Assembly: GCA_947258805.1 (NCBI GenBank) | Contig: CAMYJV010000022.1 | Coordinates: forward strand, 1 to 27,840 | Direction of reading: 5' to 3' | Length of the DNA: 27,840 bases | From: an uncultured Gammaproteobacteria bacterium | GTDB taxonomy: Bacteria > Pseudomonadota > Gammaproteobacteria > GCA-2729495 | Shown: piece by piece, positions 8,387-17,035 of the stretch | How positions within the stretch are numbered: the stretch's first letter is position 1 | Layout: every line of letters starts with the position of its first letter | Notes under the pieces: model-generated | Databases searched by the model: none | What the model was told of the DNA's origin: nothing | What the model saw: the letters and a program-made list of their open reading frames with translations, nothing else | Made by a program: the position numbers and the translations under genes

Positions 8387-10207
8387 TTGCCGCCCTTACC
8401 TGACTGGCATGCCATCAGCGTCATCCTGCTCACCGGCGTGGCGCTCTACCTGTTCACGAAAGACCGGATCCCCCTGGAGACCACCGGTTTGACGGTCGTG
8501 CTGCTGCTGGTCGTTGGCTTCTTCCTGTTTCCTTACAAGAACATCCGTCCGGCAGACTTCTTCCTCAGCTTCGGCAACGAGGCGCTGGTGACCATCACGG
8601 CGTTGCTGATAGTCGGCCGCGCCCTGGAAACCACGGGTGCGCTGCAGCCGCTGGCGAGCATCATGGCGCGCTTCTGGATGGAGGCCCCGAAGACCGCTTT
8701 GCTCGCGACACTGGTGCTCGGCGCGACGCTCAGTGCGTTTCTGAACAACACGCCCATCGTGGTGATGCTGCTGCCCGTGCTGGTGGCCTGCAGCCTGCGC
8801 GCGCGCCGGCCGCCGTCCGGTGTGCTGATGCCCATGGGCCTGGCCACGCTGATTGGCGGCATGGCGACGACCATTGGCACGTCGACAAACCTGCTGGTGG
8901 TAGGCATCGCCGCTGACCTGGGCCAGCGGCGCTTCGATATGTTCGATTTCACGTTGCCCGTGGTCATCGCCGGTGGCTTCGGTCTGGCATTTTTGTGGCT
9001 GGTGGCGCCGCGCCTGTTGCCCGAGCGCCAGGCCTTACTGTCAGATACGTCACCGCGGCTGTTCAACGCGGCGCTGTATGTGAATGAAGGCAGCTATGCC
9101 GCAGGGAAAACCCTGACCGAAGTGCTGGGCAAGACCGAGAACCGGATGCGCGTGGATCGCATCCAGCGAACCGAGAGCCTGTTCGTGGCCAAGTTGCCGT
9201 CGGTCAAGCTGCAACCGGGCGACCGGCTATACGTGCGCGACACTTCCGAGCGCCTGAAAGAGTTCGAGCGTCTCCTCGGCGCAACCCTGTACAACGCCGG
9301 CGAAGGCGACCAGCCTGTCAGCGAAGACGTGCCGCTGAACAGCGAGGGCCAGCAGCTGGCCGAGGTTGTCGTCACCCGCGGTTCGCCGCTGCACCACCGG
9401 TCGCTGGACTCATCACATTTCTCGACACGCTACCGGTTGCTGCCAATGGCGATACACCGGGCCCGCATGGACGACGACCTTTCGGCCAACCTGGGCGCGG
9501 TGCGACTGCGCGCCGGCGACGTGTTGCTGGTGCAGGGCGCCAGGGAGGCGGTGCAGGAACTGCGTGAGAGCGGTTCTATGCTGGTGCTCGATGCGACGAT
9601 GGACCTGCCACACACCGCCCGTGCGCCGCTGGCGCTCGGCATTATGGCTTTGGTGGTGCTGCTCGCGGCCACTGGCCTGATGCCGATCTCCGTCGCCGCG
9701 CTGTGCGGAATGGGCGCGATGCTGACCACCGGCTGTCTGACATGGAAGGACGTGGGCGAGGCCATCAATATCCCGGTGGTCATGATCATCGTCGCAAGTT
9801 TGTGCCTGGGTTTCGCGATGATGGAAACTGGCGGTGCCGACTGGATTGCGAAACTGTTTGTCGTCGTCACCGACGGGTTGCCCGTTACACTGATCCTGAG
9901 CGGCCTGATTTTGCTGATGACGATCCTGACCAACGTCGTGTCGAACAACGCGGCAGCGGTGATCGGCACACCCGTTGCCATCAGCATTGCGGCGGAACTC
10001 CAGGCCCCGGTAGAGCCGTTCATCCTGGCGGTGATCTTCGGCGCAAACATGAGCTTCGCCACACCCATTGGCTATCAGACGAACCTGCTGATCATGAGCG
10101 CCGGTGGCTACCGGTTCTCCGATTTCATGCGGGTCGGTGTGCCGCTGACCGTGGTCATGTGGCTGGCTTTCTCTATTATTCTGCCAATCTTCTACGACCT
10201 GGGCTGA
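8387..10207 (+). CDS. SLC13/DASS-family permease with two RCK_C (TrkA-C) domains
   Basis: Inner-membrane sodium/anion symporter-like protein of about 606 residues. An N-terminal membrane half contains FLNNTPIVVMLLPV and TIGTSTNLLVVG. A soluble central insert follows with two RCK_C/TrkA-C-like modules (one ending QPGDRLYVRD, the other RAGDVLLVQG). A second membrane half contains TNVVSNNAAAVIGTPVA and TPIGYQTNLL. The paired SNN/NTP-type motifs are typical of SLC13, and size and layout match E. coli YfbS. The substrate (sulfate, dicarboxylate or other anion) is not readable. TTG 8387 is preferred because AGGA at 8377-8380 lies six bases upstream; TTG 8369 in the same frame is the alternative. 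It is divergent from the ppc-like gene across about 150 bp. Confidence 0.88.
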   Translation: MPPLPDWHAISVILLTGVALYLFTKDRIPLETTGLTVVLLLVVGFFLFPYKNIRPADFFLSFGNEALVTITALLIVGRALETTGALQPLASIMARFWMEAPKTALLATLVLGATLSAFLNNTPIVVMLLPVLVACSLRARRPPSGVLMPMGLATLIGGMATTIGTSTNLLVVGIAADLGQRRFDMFDFTLPVVIAGGFGLAFLWLVAPRLLPERQALLSDTSPRLFNAALYVNEGSYAAGKTLTEVLGKTENRMRVDRIQRTESLFVAKLPSVKLQPGDRLYVRDTSERLKEFERLLGATLYNAGEGDQPVSEDVPLNSEGQQLAEVVVTRGSPLHHRSLDSSHFSTRYRLLPMAIHRARMDDDLSANLGAVRLRAGDVLLVQGAREAVQELRESGSMLVLDATMDLPHTARAPLALGIMALVVLLAATGLMPISVAALCGMGAMLTTGCLTWKDVGEAINIPVVMIIVASLCLGFAMMETGGADWIAKLFVVVTDGLPVTLILSGLILLMTILTNVVSNNAAAVIGTPVAISIAAELQAPVEPFILAVIFGANMSFATPIGYQTNLLIMSAGGYRFSDFMRVGVPLTVVMWLAFSIILPIFYDLG

Positions 10208-10223
10208 CGGCCGGGCCTGGCCC

Positions 10224-10253
10224 TTGACGCCCCCCGCGGCGCGCAGCGATACT
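10224..10253 (+). promoter_or_regulatory. Candidate sigma-70 promoter of the trp operon
   Basis: TTGACG at 10224-10229 matches five of six -35 consensus bases. An 18-bp spacer leads to GATACT at 10248-10253, which matches four of six -10 bases. It lies just downstream of the SLC13 permease stop and just upstream of the trp leader peptide. Transcription would start about 10260, at or one to two bases before the leader ATG at 10262, so the leader could be translated from a leaderless message. This is inferred from consensus only. No TrpR-like operator was recognised. Confidence 0.45.
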
Positions 10254-10261
10254 TCGCCGCA

Positions 10262-10327
10262 ATGACGACCGTGAACCTGAATCGCGACTGGTGGTGGAGC
10301 TGCTCCGGGGAGAGGGCTGCCGAGTAG
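10262..10327 (+). CDS. trpL: trp operon leader peptide (three consecutive Trp codons)
   Basis: A 21-codon open frame, ATG 10262 to TAG 10325-10327, encodes MTTVNLNRDWWWSCSGERAA plus a final Glu. Codons 10-12 (10289-10297) are three Trp codons in a row, a density not expected by chance and the hallmark of an attenuation leader. It sits about 105 bp before trpE and just before a terminator hairpin with a T-run. Its last third overlaps the RNA segment able to pair with the terminator's 5' arm, so ribosome position would decide which structure forms. No Shine-Dalgarno precedes the ATG. The peptide itself is not expected to have a function of its own. Confidence 0.9.
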   Translation: MTTVNLNRDWWWSCSGERAAE

Positions 10328-10383
10328 CGCGCCAGTATTACCGGCTGCAGGCCCATCCCCGGAACCCCGGCGATGGGTTTTTT
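10305..10383 (+). terminator. trp attenuator: terminator and competing antiterminator
   Basis: Terminator arm CCCATC (10352-10357) pairs with GATGGG (10372-10377), with two further C-G pairs inside, followed directly by six T residues (10378-10383). The 5' arm can instead pair with leader RNA: CCGGGG (10305-10310) with CCCCGG (10357-10362) and GGGC (10314-10317) with GCCC (10351-10354), separated by a small internal loop. The two structures are mutually exclusive. A ribosome stalled at the Trp codons (10289-10297) would leave 10305-10317 largely free and allow the antiterminator. A ribosome reaching the stop at 10325 would cover it and allow termination. A possible early pairing is ACTGG (10287-10291) with CCAGT (10332-10336). 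Confidence 0.85.
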
Positions 10384-10433
10384 AATGCCCGGAAAAAGCC
10401 TCGACAAATAAGCAGGAAAACGACACACGAGTC

Positions 10434-11825
10434 ATGCAACCGCCTTTTGATATCAGCGCCGACCTGGATACCCCGGTATCCACGTTTCTGAAGCTCGCGC
10501 CACTCGCGCCACGCTATCTGCTCGAGAGCGTTGAGCACGGCACGCAGCTGTCGCGCTATTCCTTCCTGGGTTTCGGTGCGGCCACGGAATTTCGCCTGGA
10601 CGCACAGGGCGTGCGCGCGGCGGGGCGCCAGTTGCCGCGGCCCGCCGGCGGGCGGGAACTGCTGGCACTGCTGCGCGAGACCCTGGCCGCATCGCCAAGA
10701 CTCGCACCGACAGTTCCCGGCCTGCCCTTCGACGGCGGTCTGGTGGGTGTCGCCGCCTATGACCTGGTGCGGCAGTTCGAGCGTCTGCCGGCACCACCGG
10801 CCGGCAACGCTTGCCCGGACTCGCCTGAGGCCGCCTATCTCGCCGCAGAATCGCTGCTGGTTTTCGATCACCTGACCCGGCGTATCGCGCTGCTGCACGT
10901 GGGCAGTGATGCCGAGCGTCAGCAACTGCGCAGCGAGGTCATTCGCCTGCTGCGCGGGCCGGTGCCACCGGCCCCGGCACAGCGCAGCTGCGCGCCGGCC
11001 GAGCAAAGCCTGAGCCGTGACGAGTTCGAGGCTGCCGTAGCGCGCAGCAAGGACTACATTACAAGTGGCGACATATACCAGATTGTGCTGTCCGTGCGCT
11101 TTTCCGGCGAGCACCGGCTGTCGCCCTTCGAGGTCTACCGCGCACTGCGCTTGCTGAACCCGTCGCCGTATATGTACTTCATGGATACTGGCGACCTGCA
11201 GATCGTGGGCTCCTCGCCCGAGGCCCTGGTAAAGCTCTACGGCGGGAATGCGTCGCTGCGGCCCATTGCCGGCACGCGGCCGCGCGGTGCAGACGATGTG
11301 GAAGATGCCGCCCACGAGGTTTCGCTGCTCGCCGATGTCAAAGAAAACGCCGAGCATGTCATGCTCGTGGATCTTGCGCGCAACGACCTTGGCCGCGTAG
11401 CCGCGGCGGGCTCGGTGCAAGTGGACCCCTATCGCGCCATCGAACGCTACAGCCACGTGATGCACATCGTGAGCGGCGTCAAAGGCCGCCTGGCAGAGGG
11501 CCACGATGCCTTCGACCTGTTCGCCGCTGCGTTCCCCGCCGGCACGCTGGTGGGTGCGCCGAAGGTGCGCGCGATGCAGCTGATCGATACCTTGGAGCCC
11601 GTGCGGCGCGGCGTGTACGGCGGCACGGTCGGGTACTTCGGCCACAGCGGTGACATGGATCAGGCCATTGCGATACGCACGCTGGTGTTCGGTAATGGCA
11701 TGTACAGCTACCAGGCCGGGGCCGGCATCGTGGCCGACAGCGTGCCGCAGACCGAGTATGAAGAAGTGCTGGCCAAGAGCGCGATATTGCGCCGCGCCCT
11801 GGTCATCGCGGAGGAAGGCCTGTGA
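10434..11825 (+). CDS. trpE: Anthranilate synthase component I
   Basis: Converts chorismate, with ammonia from TrpG, to anthranilate, the first committed step to tryptophan. It is 463 residues, a normal length. The N-terminal domain carries LLES (residues 29-32), the tryptophan feedback-binding motif of TrpE. The C-terminal chorismate-binding domain shows [36 protein letters not shown] and [12 protein letters not shown], and ends with [12 protein letters not shown]. First structural gene after the attenuator; the ATG at 10434 has only a weak ribosome binding site. The stop overlaps the trpG start by four bases (GTGA). Distinction from PabB rests on the LLES motif and the trp operon context. 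Control is expected both by leader attenuation and by tryptophan feedback on the enzyme. Confidence 0.97.
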   Translation: MQPPFDISADLDTPVSTFLKLAPLAPRYLLESVEHGTQLSRYSFLGFGAATEFRLDAQGVRAAGRQLPRPAGGRELLALLRETLAASPRLAPTVPGLPFDGGLVGVAAYDLVRQFERLPAPPAGNACPDSPEAAYLAAESLLVFDHLTRRIALLHVGSDAERQQLRSEVIRLLRGPVPPAPAQRSCAPAEQSLSRDEFEAAVARSKDYITSGDIYQIVLSVRFSGEHRLSPFEVYRALRLLNPSPYMYFMDTGDLQIVGSSPEALVKLYGGNASLRPIAGTRPRGADDVEDAAHEVSLLADVKENAEHVMLVDLARNDLGRVAAAGSVQVDPYRAIERYSHVMHIVSGVKGRLAEGHDAFDLFAAAFPAGTLVGAPKVRAMQLIDTLEPVRRGVYGGTVGYFGHSGDMDQAIAIRTLVFGNGMYSYQAGAGIVADSVPQTEYEEVLAKSAILRRALVIAEEGL

Positions 11826-12403
11826 GCGTGCGGCTGCTGCTGATCGACAACTACGATTCTTTCACCTACAACCTGGTGCAGGCATTTCTTGTGCTCGGCG
11901 CCGAGGTGCTGGTCTACCGCAACGACGAAATCACGGTGCCGGAGGCTGGGGCACTGAACATCACTCACCTGTGCATCTCGCCGGGGCCGGGCCGTCCTGA
12001 CGACGCGGGCGTGTCGCTCGAGATGATTGCTGCGTTCGGCGAGCGCATACCGGTACTTGGCGTGTGCCTTGGCCACCAGAGCCTGGTCCAGGCCTGCGGC
12101 GGGCGCATTGTAGCGGCCCGGCGACTGATGCACGGCAAGACCTCCATGGTGCAGCATGACGAACGCACGATTTTCCAGGGCCTGAGTAATCCACTGGAAG
12201 CGGGGCGTTATCATTCGCTGGCAGCCGAATCCGACTCCCTGCCCGACGTACTGCAAGTCACGGCGCGCACCGAAGGCGGCGAGATCATGGGGGTGCGGCA
12301 TCGCAACCTGCCGATGGAGGGCGTGCAGTTTCATCCGGAAAGTGTGCTGACGCCGGAGGGCGACCGCCTGCTGCAAAACTTCCTGACACTGCGAGCGGAA
12401 TGA
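11822..12403 (+). CDS. trpG: Anthranilate synthase component II (glutamine amidotransferase)
   Basis: Class I glutamine amidotransferase of 193 residues that supplies ammonia to TrpE. The N-terminal [13 protein letters not shown] is the TrpG/PabA signature, the nucleophile Cys lies in GVCLGHQSL, and the catalytic His-Glu pair lies in GVQFHPESV. It starts at GTG 11822 inside the trpE stop and ends in an ATGA overlap with an in-frame ATG of trpD. It is a separate gene, not fused to trpD as in enteric bacteria. Such subunits often also serve aminodeoxychorismate synthase; no pabB is in the window, so a dual role cannot be judged. Confidence 0.96.
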   Translation: MSVRLLLIDNYDSFTYNLVQAFLVLGAEVLVYRNDEITVPEAGALNITHLCISPGPGRPDDAGVSLEMIAAFGERIPVLGVCLGHQSLVQACGGRIVAARRLMHGKTSMVQHDERTIFQGLSNPLEAGRYHSLAAESDSLPDVLQVTARTEGGEIMGVRHRNLPMEGVQFHPESVLTPEGDRLLQNFLTLRAE

Positions 12404-12414
12404 AGGAGCAGCTT

Positions 12415-13443
12415 ATGGCCACCGATCCCAGCGCATTCCTCGAACGCCTGTTGAGCGGCGAACACTTGGCCGAGGCCGACGCGGCAGAGCTGATGCGCGT
12501 GCTGACGGACGAATCGCTGCCACCGGCACAGGCCGGTGCGCTGCTGGCGGCCCTGCGCAGCAAGGGCGAGACGGCTGAGGAGGTGCGCGGCTTCGCCCAG
12601 GAGATGCGCCGACTCGCGCACAAGGTTCACCTGCCCGCGGGGCTGCGGGCAGCCGACAGTGCCGGCACCGGCGGCGACCTGTCCGGCAGTTTTAATCTTT
12701 CCACGGGCACCGCACTGCTCGCGGCCGCCTGCGGTGTGCCGATGATCAAGCACGGCAACCGGTCGGTATCGTCCAAGTCGGGCAGCGCAGACGTGCTGCA
12801 GGCCCTGGGCGTGCCGCTGGCGCCGGATGCCAATACCGCGCTGGGCTGCCTGAAAGAGTGCGGTTTTGCGTTCCTGTTCGCACCGTTTTTCCACCCGGCC
12901 ATGAAGGCGGTGGCGCCTGTGCGTGCGGCCATGGGGGTGCGCACCGTGTTCAACTTTCTCGGGCCGCTGGCCAACCCGGCCGCACCCCCGTACTACCTGC
13001 TCGGCGCATTCGATATGCCCCACTCGCGGTTGCTGGCAGACGCCCTGTCCGGTTTGCCCCTGGAGCGCGCGTTTGTTGTGCACGGGGACCCGGGCTGGGA
13101 TGAGGCCACGCCCTGCGGCCCCTTTGCGCTGTTCGATATCCGGCCGGGTGAGGTGCACGAACACCAGCGTGACCCGCAGGACTACGGCTTGCCGCGGTGC
13201 GAGCCCGGCCAGCTGGCGGGCGGTGACGCGGCGCATAACGCGGCGGCCCTGGAAGCGGTGCTGCGCGGCGACCAGCACGGCGCCCATCGCGATGCGCTGC
13301 TGTTAGGCACCGGGTTGGTGCTGGAGGTGACCGGCATGGAACCGGAGCTCGCAGCGGGCATCGCCCGGGCGCGCAGCACGCTGGATGCGGGCAAGGGCGC
13401 CACGGTACTCGACCGGCTGCGGGCCTTTGCCGAGGCCCTGTAG
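12415..13443 (+). CDS. trpD: Anthranilate phosphoribosyltransferase
   Basis: Transfers the phosphoribosyl group of PRPP to anthranilate. From ATG 12415 it is 342 residues, the standard length. The glycine-rich PRPP site is DSAGTGGD, followed by FNLSTGTALLAAACGVPMIKHGNRSVSSKSG (first 20: FNLSTGTALLAAACGVPMIK), the most conserved stretch in the family. The later NPAAPPYYLLG, MPLA-type and VVHG blocks are also present. ATG 12415 is preferred over ATG 12400 because AAGGAG at 12403-12408 lies six bases before it; 12400 would give an ATGA overlap with trpG and five more residues. trpC begins two bases after its stop. Confidence 0.96.
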   Translation: MATDPSAFLERLLSGEHLAEADAAELMRVLTDESLPPAQAGALLAALRSKGETAEEVRGFAQEMRRLAHKVHLPAGLRAADSAGTGGDLSGSFNLSTGTALLAAACGVPMIKHGNRSVSSKSGSADVLQALGVPLAPDANTALGCLKECGFAFLFAPFFHPAMKAVAPVRAAMGVRTVFNFLGPLANPAAPPYYLLGAFDMPHSRLLADALSGLPLERAFVVHGDPGWDEATPCGPFALFDIRPGEVHEHQRDPQDYGLPRCEPGQLAGGDAAHNAAALEAVLRGDQHGAHRDALLLGTGLVLEVTGMEPELAAGIARARSTLDAGKGATVLDRLRAFAEAL

Positions 13444-13445
13444 CC

Positions 13446-14303
13446 ATGACGAGCCACGACACCGATCACGCGAACGACTTCCTCGAGCGAATGACGGCGC
13501 GCAGCCGCGCGCGCGTGTCGGCGGCGCAGGCCCGATGCCCGATTGCGGAGCTGCAGGCGCAGGCGCGGGACCTCCCAGCCCCGCCGTCGCTGCGCCTGGC
13601 GGCGGAAGGCTTCGACCTGATCGCCGAGGTCAAGCGCCGGTCGCCGGCCCAGGGCCAGCTCGCGGGCGAGCTGCTCGACCCCGTGGCCCAGGCGACGGCC
13701 TATGCCGACGCAGGTGCCGCGGCTTTGTCCGTGCTCACGGAGCCGGAAGAATTTCACGGCACGCTCGCCGATCTCGACGCGGTCGCCGGCGCGGTAGTCC
13801 GCGTGCCCGCGATGCGCAAGGATTTTTTGGTGGATCCCTACCAGGTCTGGGAGGCAAGGGCCGCCGGTGCCGGTGGCGTGCTCCTGGTGGCCGCATGCCT
13901 CGACCGGGAGATGCTGGAGCGAATGCTCGAGGTGACCCTGGAACTCGGCCTGTTCGCGTTGGTGGAAGTCTTCGACGAGGGCGAACTCCAGCACTGCCTG
14001 CCGGTCATGGACGCGGCGGGGCCAGCCCTGGAGTCCGACGGCGTGCGCATGTTACTGGGCGTGAACTGCCGCGACCTGCGCAGCCTGCAGGTGGACTTCG
14101 CACGCTTTGCCGAGCTGGCGCCGCGGTTGCCGGCCAACTATCCGAAGATTGCCGAAAGCGGCGTAGCGGAGCCCACCGACGCGGCCGCCGTCGCAGCCGC
14201 GGGTTACGAACTGGCGCTGGTGGGCACCGCGCTGATGCGTGCGGCAGACCCGGCGGCCGCAGCGCAGGCATTGCTGTCCGCGGGTCGTGGGGCTTGTGCA
14301 TGA
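13446..14303 (+). CDS. trpC: Indole-3-glycerol phosphate synthase
   Basis: Closes the indole ring from CdRP. A 285-residue TIM barrel. Catalytic residues of the family are in place: Glu and Lys in IAEVKRRSP, Lys in MRKDFLVDPYQ, Glu in LVEVFDE, Asn in GVNCRDL, and Glu-Ser in IAESGV. It is a stand-alone gene, not fused to trpF as in E. coli. The start is two bases after trpD, and the stop overlaps the trpF start by four bases (ATGA). A +1-frame open reading frame spans most of this gene into trpF but is a composition artefact. Confidence 0.96.
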   Translation: MTSHDTDHANDFLERMTARSRARVSAAQARCPIAELQAQARDLPAPPSLRLAAEGFDLIAEVKRRSPAQGQLAGELLDPVAQATAYADAGAAALSVLTEPEEFHGTLADLDAVAGAVVRVPAMRKDFLVDPYQVWEARAAGAGGVLLVAACLDREMLERMLEVTLELGLFALVEVFDEGELQHCLPVMDAAGPALESDGVRMLLGVNCRDLRSLQVDFARFAELAPRLPANYPKIAESGVAEPTDAAAVAAAGYELALVGTALMRAADPAAAAQALLSAGRGACA

Positions 14304-14908
14304 GCGTGTTTGTAAAAATATGTGGTTGCCGAACCCGCGAGGCGGTGGAAGCAGCAGTGGATGCCGGCGCCGATGCGCTGGGTTTCGTGTTTGCCCCTTC
14401 CCCCCGGCGCGTAACGCCGGAGCACGCGCGCGAACTGTGTGACGGACTGCCTGATCACGTGATTCGAGTCGCGGTGATGCATCGACCGTCAGCCGACGAA
14501 TGGCTCGAGGTGCGGCAGATATTCCGCCCGGAATGGCTGCAGACGGACGCCGACGACTTCGCGCCGTTGCCGGTGGGCGGCGACGTGCGGCCGCTGCCCG
14601 TCTACCGTGACCTCGGTAGCCTGGACGAAGATGCGGTGGCGGTGCAGCCGCTGGCACTGTTCGAGGCGGGCGCCAGCGGCATGGGCGTGCGCGCGGACTG
14701 GGAACGTGCCGCGCGGCTGGCGGCGCGCACTGACCTGATCCTCGCCGGCGGCCTGGACCCGGATAATGTTGCGACGGCCATTCGCCAGGTTCGGCCGTGG
14801 GGGGTGGACGTCAGCAGCGGCGTGGAAAGAAAGCGCGGCGTGAAAGACCTGGACCGGATCGTGGCGTTTATCGATGCGGCGAAAGCGGAGGACCTGCATG
14901 CGCATTGA
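14300..14908 (+). CDS. trpF: Phosphoribosylanthranilate isomerase
   Basis: Amadori isomerase of the tryptophan pathway, a 202-residue TIM barrel. The N-terminal KICGCRT carries the catalytic Cys, followed by ALGFVFAPSPRRV (substrate phosphate region). The C-terminal half has LILAGGLDPDNV and GVDVSSGVE. Two motifs differ from the textbook form: the usual QLHG is QTDA, and the LLD...GGTG segment reads LFEAGASGMG, so the general-acid Asp is replaced by Glu. I believe related proteins with Glu there exist in other gammaproteobacteria, so function is still likely. Starts inside the trpC stop (ATGA) and overlaps trpB by 11 bases. Confidence 0.93.
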   Translation: MSVFVKICGCRTREAVEAAVDAGADALGFVFAPSPRRVTPEHARELCDGLPDHVIRVAVMHRPSADEWLEVRQIFRPEWLQTDADDFAPLPVGGDVRPLPVYRDLGSLDEDAVAVQPLALFEAGASGMGVRADWERAARLAARTDLILAGGLDPDNVATAIRQVRPWGVDVSSGVERKRGVKDLDRIVAFIDAAKAEDLHAH

Positions 14909-16157
14909 ATTGACCGACGGGCAGCGTGACGAATTGTTGCGTCAGCTCGTGGCCGGTGAATTACCCGACGCGCGCGGCCGTTTTGGCCCCTTTGGGGGTT
15001 GTTACGCCCCCGAAACCCTGATGCCCGCCCTGACGCGGCTGGCGGTCGGCGTGCGCGAGCACCTGCACGCACCGTCTTTCCAGGCAGAACTGAATACGGA
15101 ACTCAGGGATTGGGTAGGCCGGCCGACGGCACTCACCCATGCACGGGGCCTGTCCGCACGCTGGGGGGCAGACGTGTGGCTGAAACGCGAAGACCTGGCC
15201 CACACCGGGGCACACAAGATCAACAACGCGCTGGGCCAGGCCCTGCTCGCCCGGCGCCTGGGTGCCGGCCGCGTGATTGCGGAGACGGGGGCGGGCCAGC
15301 ACGGTGTGGCTTCGGCTGCCGCGTGCGCGCGCGCAGGCATTCCATGCATCGTGTACATGGGCGCTGTCGACGTGGAGCGCCAGCGGCCCAACGTCGACCG
15401 CATGTTGCAGCTGGGCGCAGAAGTCGTGGCGGTGACCAGCGGCGACGCCACGCTGCGTGCGGCCATCGACGAGGCGTTCCGCGACTGGGTGGCGGATCCC
15501 GAGGGCAGCTACTACCTGCTGGGCTCGGCCGTGGGGCCGCACCCCTATCCGTACCTGGTGCGCGAACTGCAGGCGGTCATCGGGCGCGAAGCGCGCGCAC
15601 AGATGCAGGAACTGGCGGGCGGTCTGCCGGACGCGGCCTTTGCCTGCGTCGGCGGGGGTTCCAACGCGATCGGGCTGTTTCACCCGCTGCTCGGCGATGC
15701 CGGGACGCAGCTGATCGGTGTCGAGGCCGGCGGCTGCGGTGGCGGGCTCGGTGAGAACTCCGCCACGCTGGTAACGGGCACGCCGGGCATCCTGCACGGC
15801 AGCCTGTCCCTGCTGCTCCAGGACCCCGACGGCCAGGTGCAGGAGACGCACTCGGTGTCGGCCGGGCTCGACTACGCCGGTGTCGGGCCGGAGCACGCGT
15901 TGTTGAAGACCATCGGCCGGGTGAGCTACGAGTCGGCCACGGATGCCGAGGCCCTGGACGCCCTGCAGGAATGTTGCGAGGCCGAAGGTATTTTGCCCGC
16001 GCTCGAAACCGCGCACGCCTTCGCCGGCGCGCGGCGCTGGGCCCGCGCCCATCCGGCCAGGCGGATCCTGATCGGCCTGTCCGGTCGGGGCGACAAGGAC
16101 ATGCCCACGTTGAGCAAGCTGATGCGCCAAAGCGATACCCGCGAGCGCGCAGCGTGA
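14898..16157 (+). CDS. trpB: Tryptophan synthase beta subunit
   Basis: PLP enzyme that joins indole and serine to make tryptophan, in complex with TrpA. 419 residues, TrpB1 type. The PLP lysine lies in HTGAHKINNALGQ, the indole-side motif is ETGAGQHGVA, the phosphate loop is CVGGGSNAIG, and GVGPEHA and LSGRGDKDM complete the family pattern. ATG 14898 is chosen because GGAGG at 14887-14891 lies six bases upstream, inside the end of trpF; an earlier in-frame start at 14874 lacks such support. It overlaps the trpA start by four bases (GTGA). Confidence 0.97.
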   Translation: MRIELTDGQRDELLRQLVAGELPDARGRFGPFGGCYAPETLMPALTRLAVGVREHLHAPSFQAELNTELRDWVGRPTALTHARGLSARWGADVWLKREDLAHTGAHKINNALGQALLARRLGAGRVIAETGAGQHGVASAAACARAGIPCIVYMGAVDVERQRPNVDRMLQLGAEVVAVTSGDATLRAAIDEAFRDWVADPEGSYYLLGSAVGPHPYPYLVRELQAVIGREARAQMQELAGGLPDAAFACVGGGSNAIGLFHPLLGDAGTQLIGVEAGGCGGGLGENSATLVTGTPGILHGSLSLLLQDPDGQVQETHSVSAGLDYAGVGPEHALLKTIGRVSYESATDAEALDALQECCEAEGILPALETAHAFAGARRWARAHPARRILIGLSGRGDKDMPTLSKLMRQSDTRERAA

Positions 16158-16939
16158 GCGAGTTGCCGCACGAAAGAATCGGTGCCGCGATCTCTGCCGC
16201 TACCGCAGCCGGGCGCGTCGGCCTGGTGCCGTTCATCACCGCCGGCTATCCGCAGAAAGATCGCTTCATCGATACACTCGAGGCCCTGTCGGCCGTCGCT
16301 GATGTCGTGGAGATCGGCGTGCCCTTCTCGGACCCGATGGCCGACGGCGTGACGATTCAACGTGCCAGTCATGCCGCGATCGAGGCCGGGGTGAGCCTGC
16401 ACTGGATCATTGACCAGCTCACTGCAGCCCGGAATGCTGGCAAGCGTTTTGCGCCGCTGGTGCTGATGAGCTACCTGAATCCGCTGTTCATTTATGGCTA
16501 CGAGCAGCTGGCGACGGATGCGGCGCAGGCTGGTGTCTGCGGTTTCATCGTGCCGGACTTGCCGCTGGAGGAAGGCGGCGAGTTTCGCGCGGCGCTGGAG
16601 CAGGCGGGTCTCGGCCAGGTGCAGCTGATCACACCCACGACCACGGATGCGCGCATGGCCGAGCTGTGCCTAGCGAGCAGGGGGTTCATCTACGCGGTCA
16701 CGGTGACCGGTATCACCGGCGGCGGCACGGTGATTCCGCCGGAGGTCACCGGCTACCTGGACCGTGTGACCGCTGTGGCCGACATTCCGGTCTGCGCAGG
16801 CTTCGGCATTCGCAAGGCGGAGCAGGTCGAGTCCATCGGCCGGCATTCCGACGGTGTCATCGTCGGCTCGGCGCTGGTGGAGCAGCTGGAAGCGGGCCAC
16901 GATCCGGCGGCCTTCCTGCAGGGGCTGCGGCCCGGCTAG
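16154..16939 (+). CDS. trpA: Tryptophan synthase alpha subunit
   Basis: Cleaves indole-3-glycerol phosphate to indole, which is channelled to TrpB. A 261-residue TIM barrel. The catalytic Glu and Asp lie in VVEIGVPFSDPMADG, and the later blocks VLMSYLNPLF, GFIVPDLPLEE, LITPTTTD, YAVTVTGITGGG and VCAGFGI follow the family. It starts at GTG 16154 in the trpB stop; a longer frame upstream is only trpB read out of frame. Last gene of the operon. No clear intrinsic terminator follows in 16940-17035. Confidence 0.96.
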   Translation: MSELPHERIGAAISAATAAGRVGLVPFITAGYPQKDRFIDTLEALSAVADVVEIGVPFSDPMADGVTIQRASHAAIEAGVSLHWIIDQLTAARNAGKRFAPLVLMSYLNPLFIYGYEQLATDAAQAGVCGFIVPDLPLEEGGEFRAALEQAGLGQVQLITPTTTDARMAELCLASRGFIYAVTVTGITGGGTVIPPEVTGYLDRVTAVADIPVCAGFGIRKAEQVESIGRHSDGVIVGSALVEQLEAGHDPAAFLQGLRPG

Positions 16940-17035
16940 ACCCGCCTGTGACAAGGGCGTGGGCCGGCCCGGAGCTCGGCCTGTCGCCATCCGCTAAACT
17001 CGTGAGGGTCTGTAGCTATTGATGCGGAGACGCCT

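Noticed and set aside
13385..14299. 507-codon frame that appears to fuse an upstream segment to trpF
   Set aside because: The first part is trpD/trpC read out of frame. trpF has its own ATG at 14300 and normal family length from there.
16940..17035. Intrinsic terminator after trpA
   Set aside because: The GC-rich partial dyad near 16960-16980 has no following T-run, so no supported terminator can be named.
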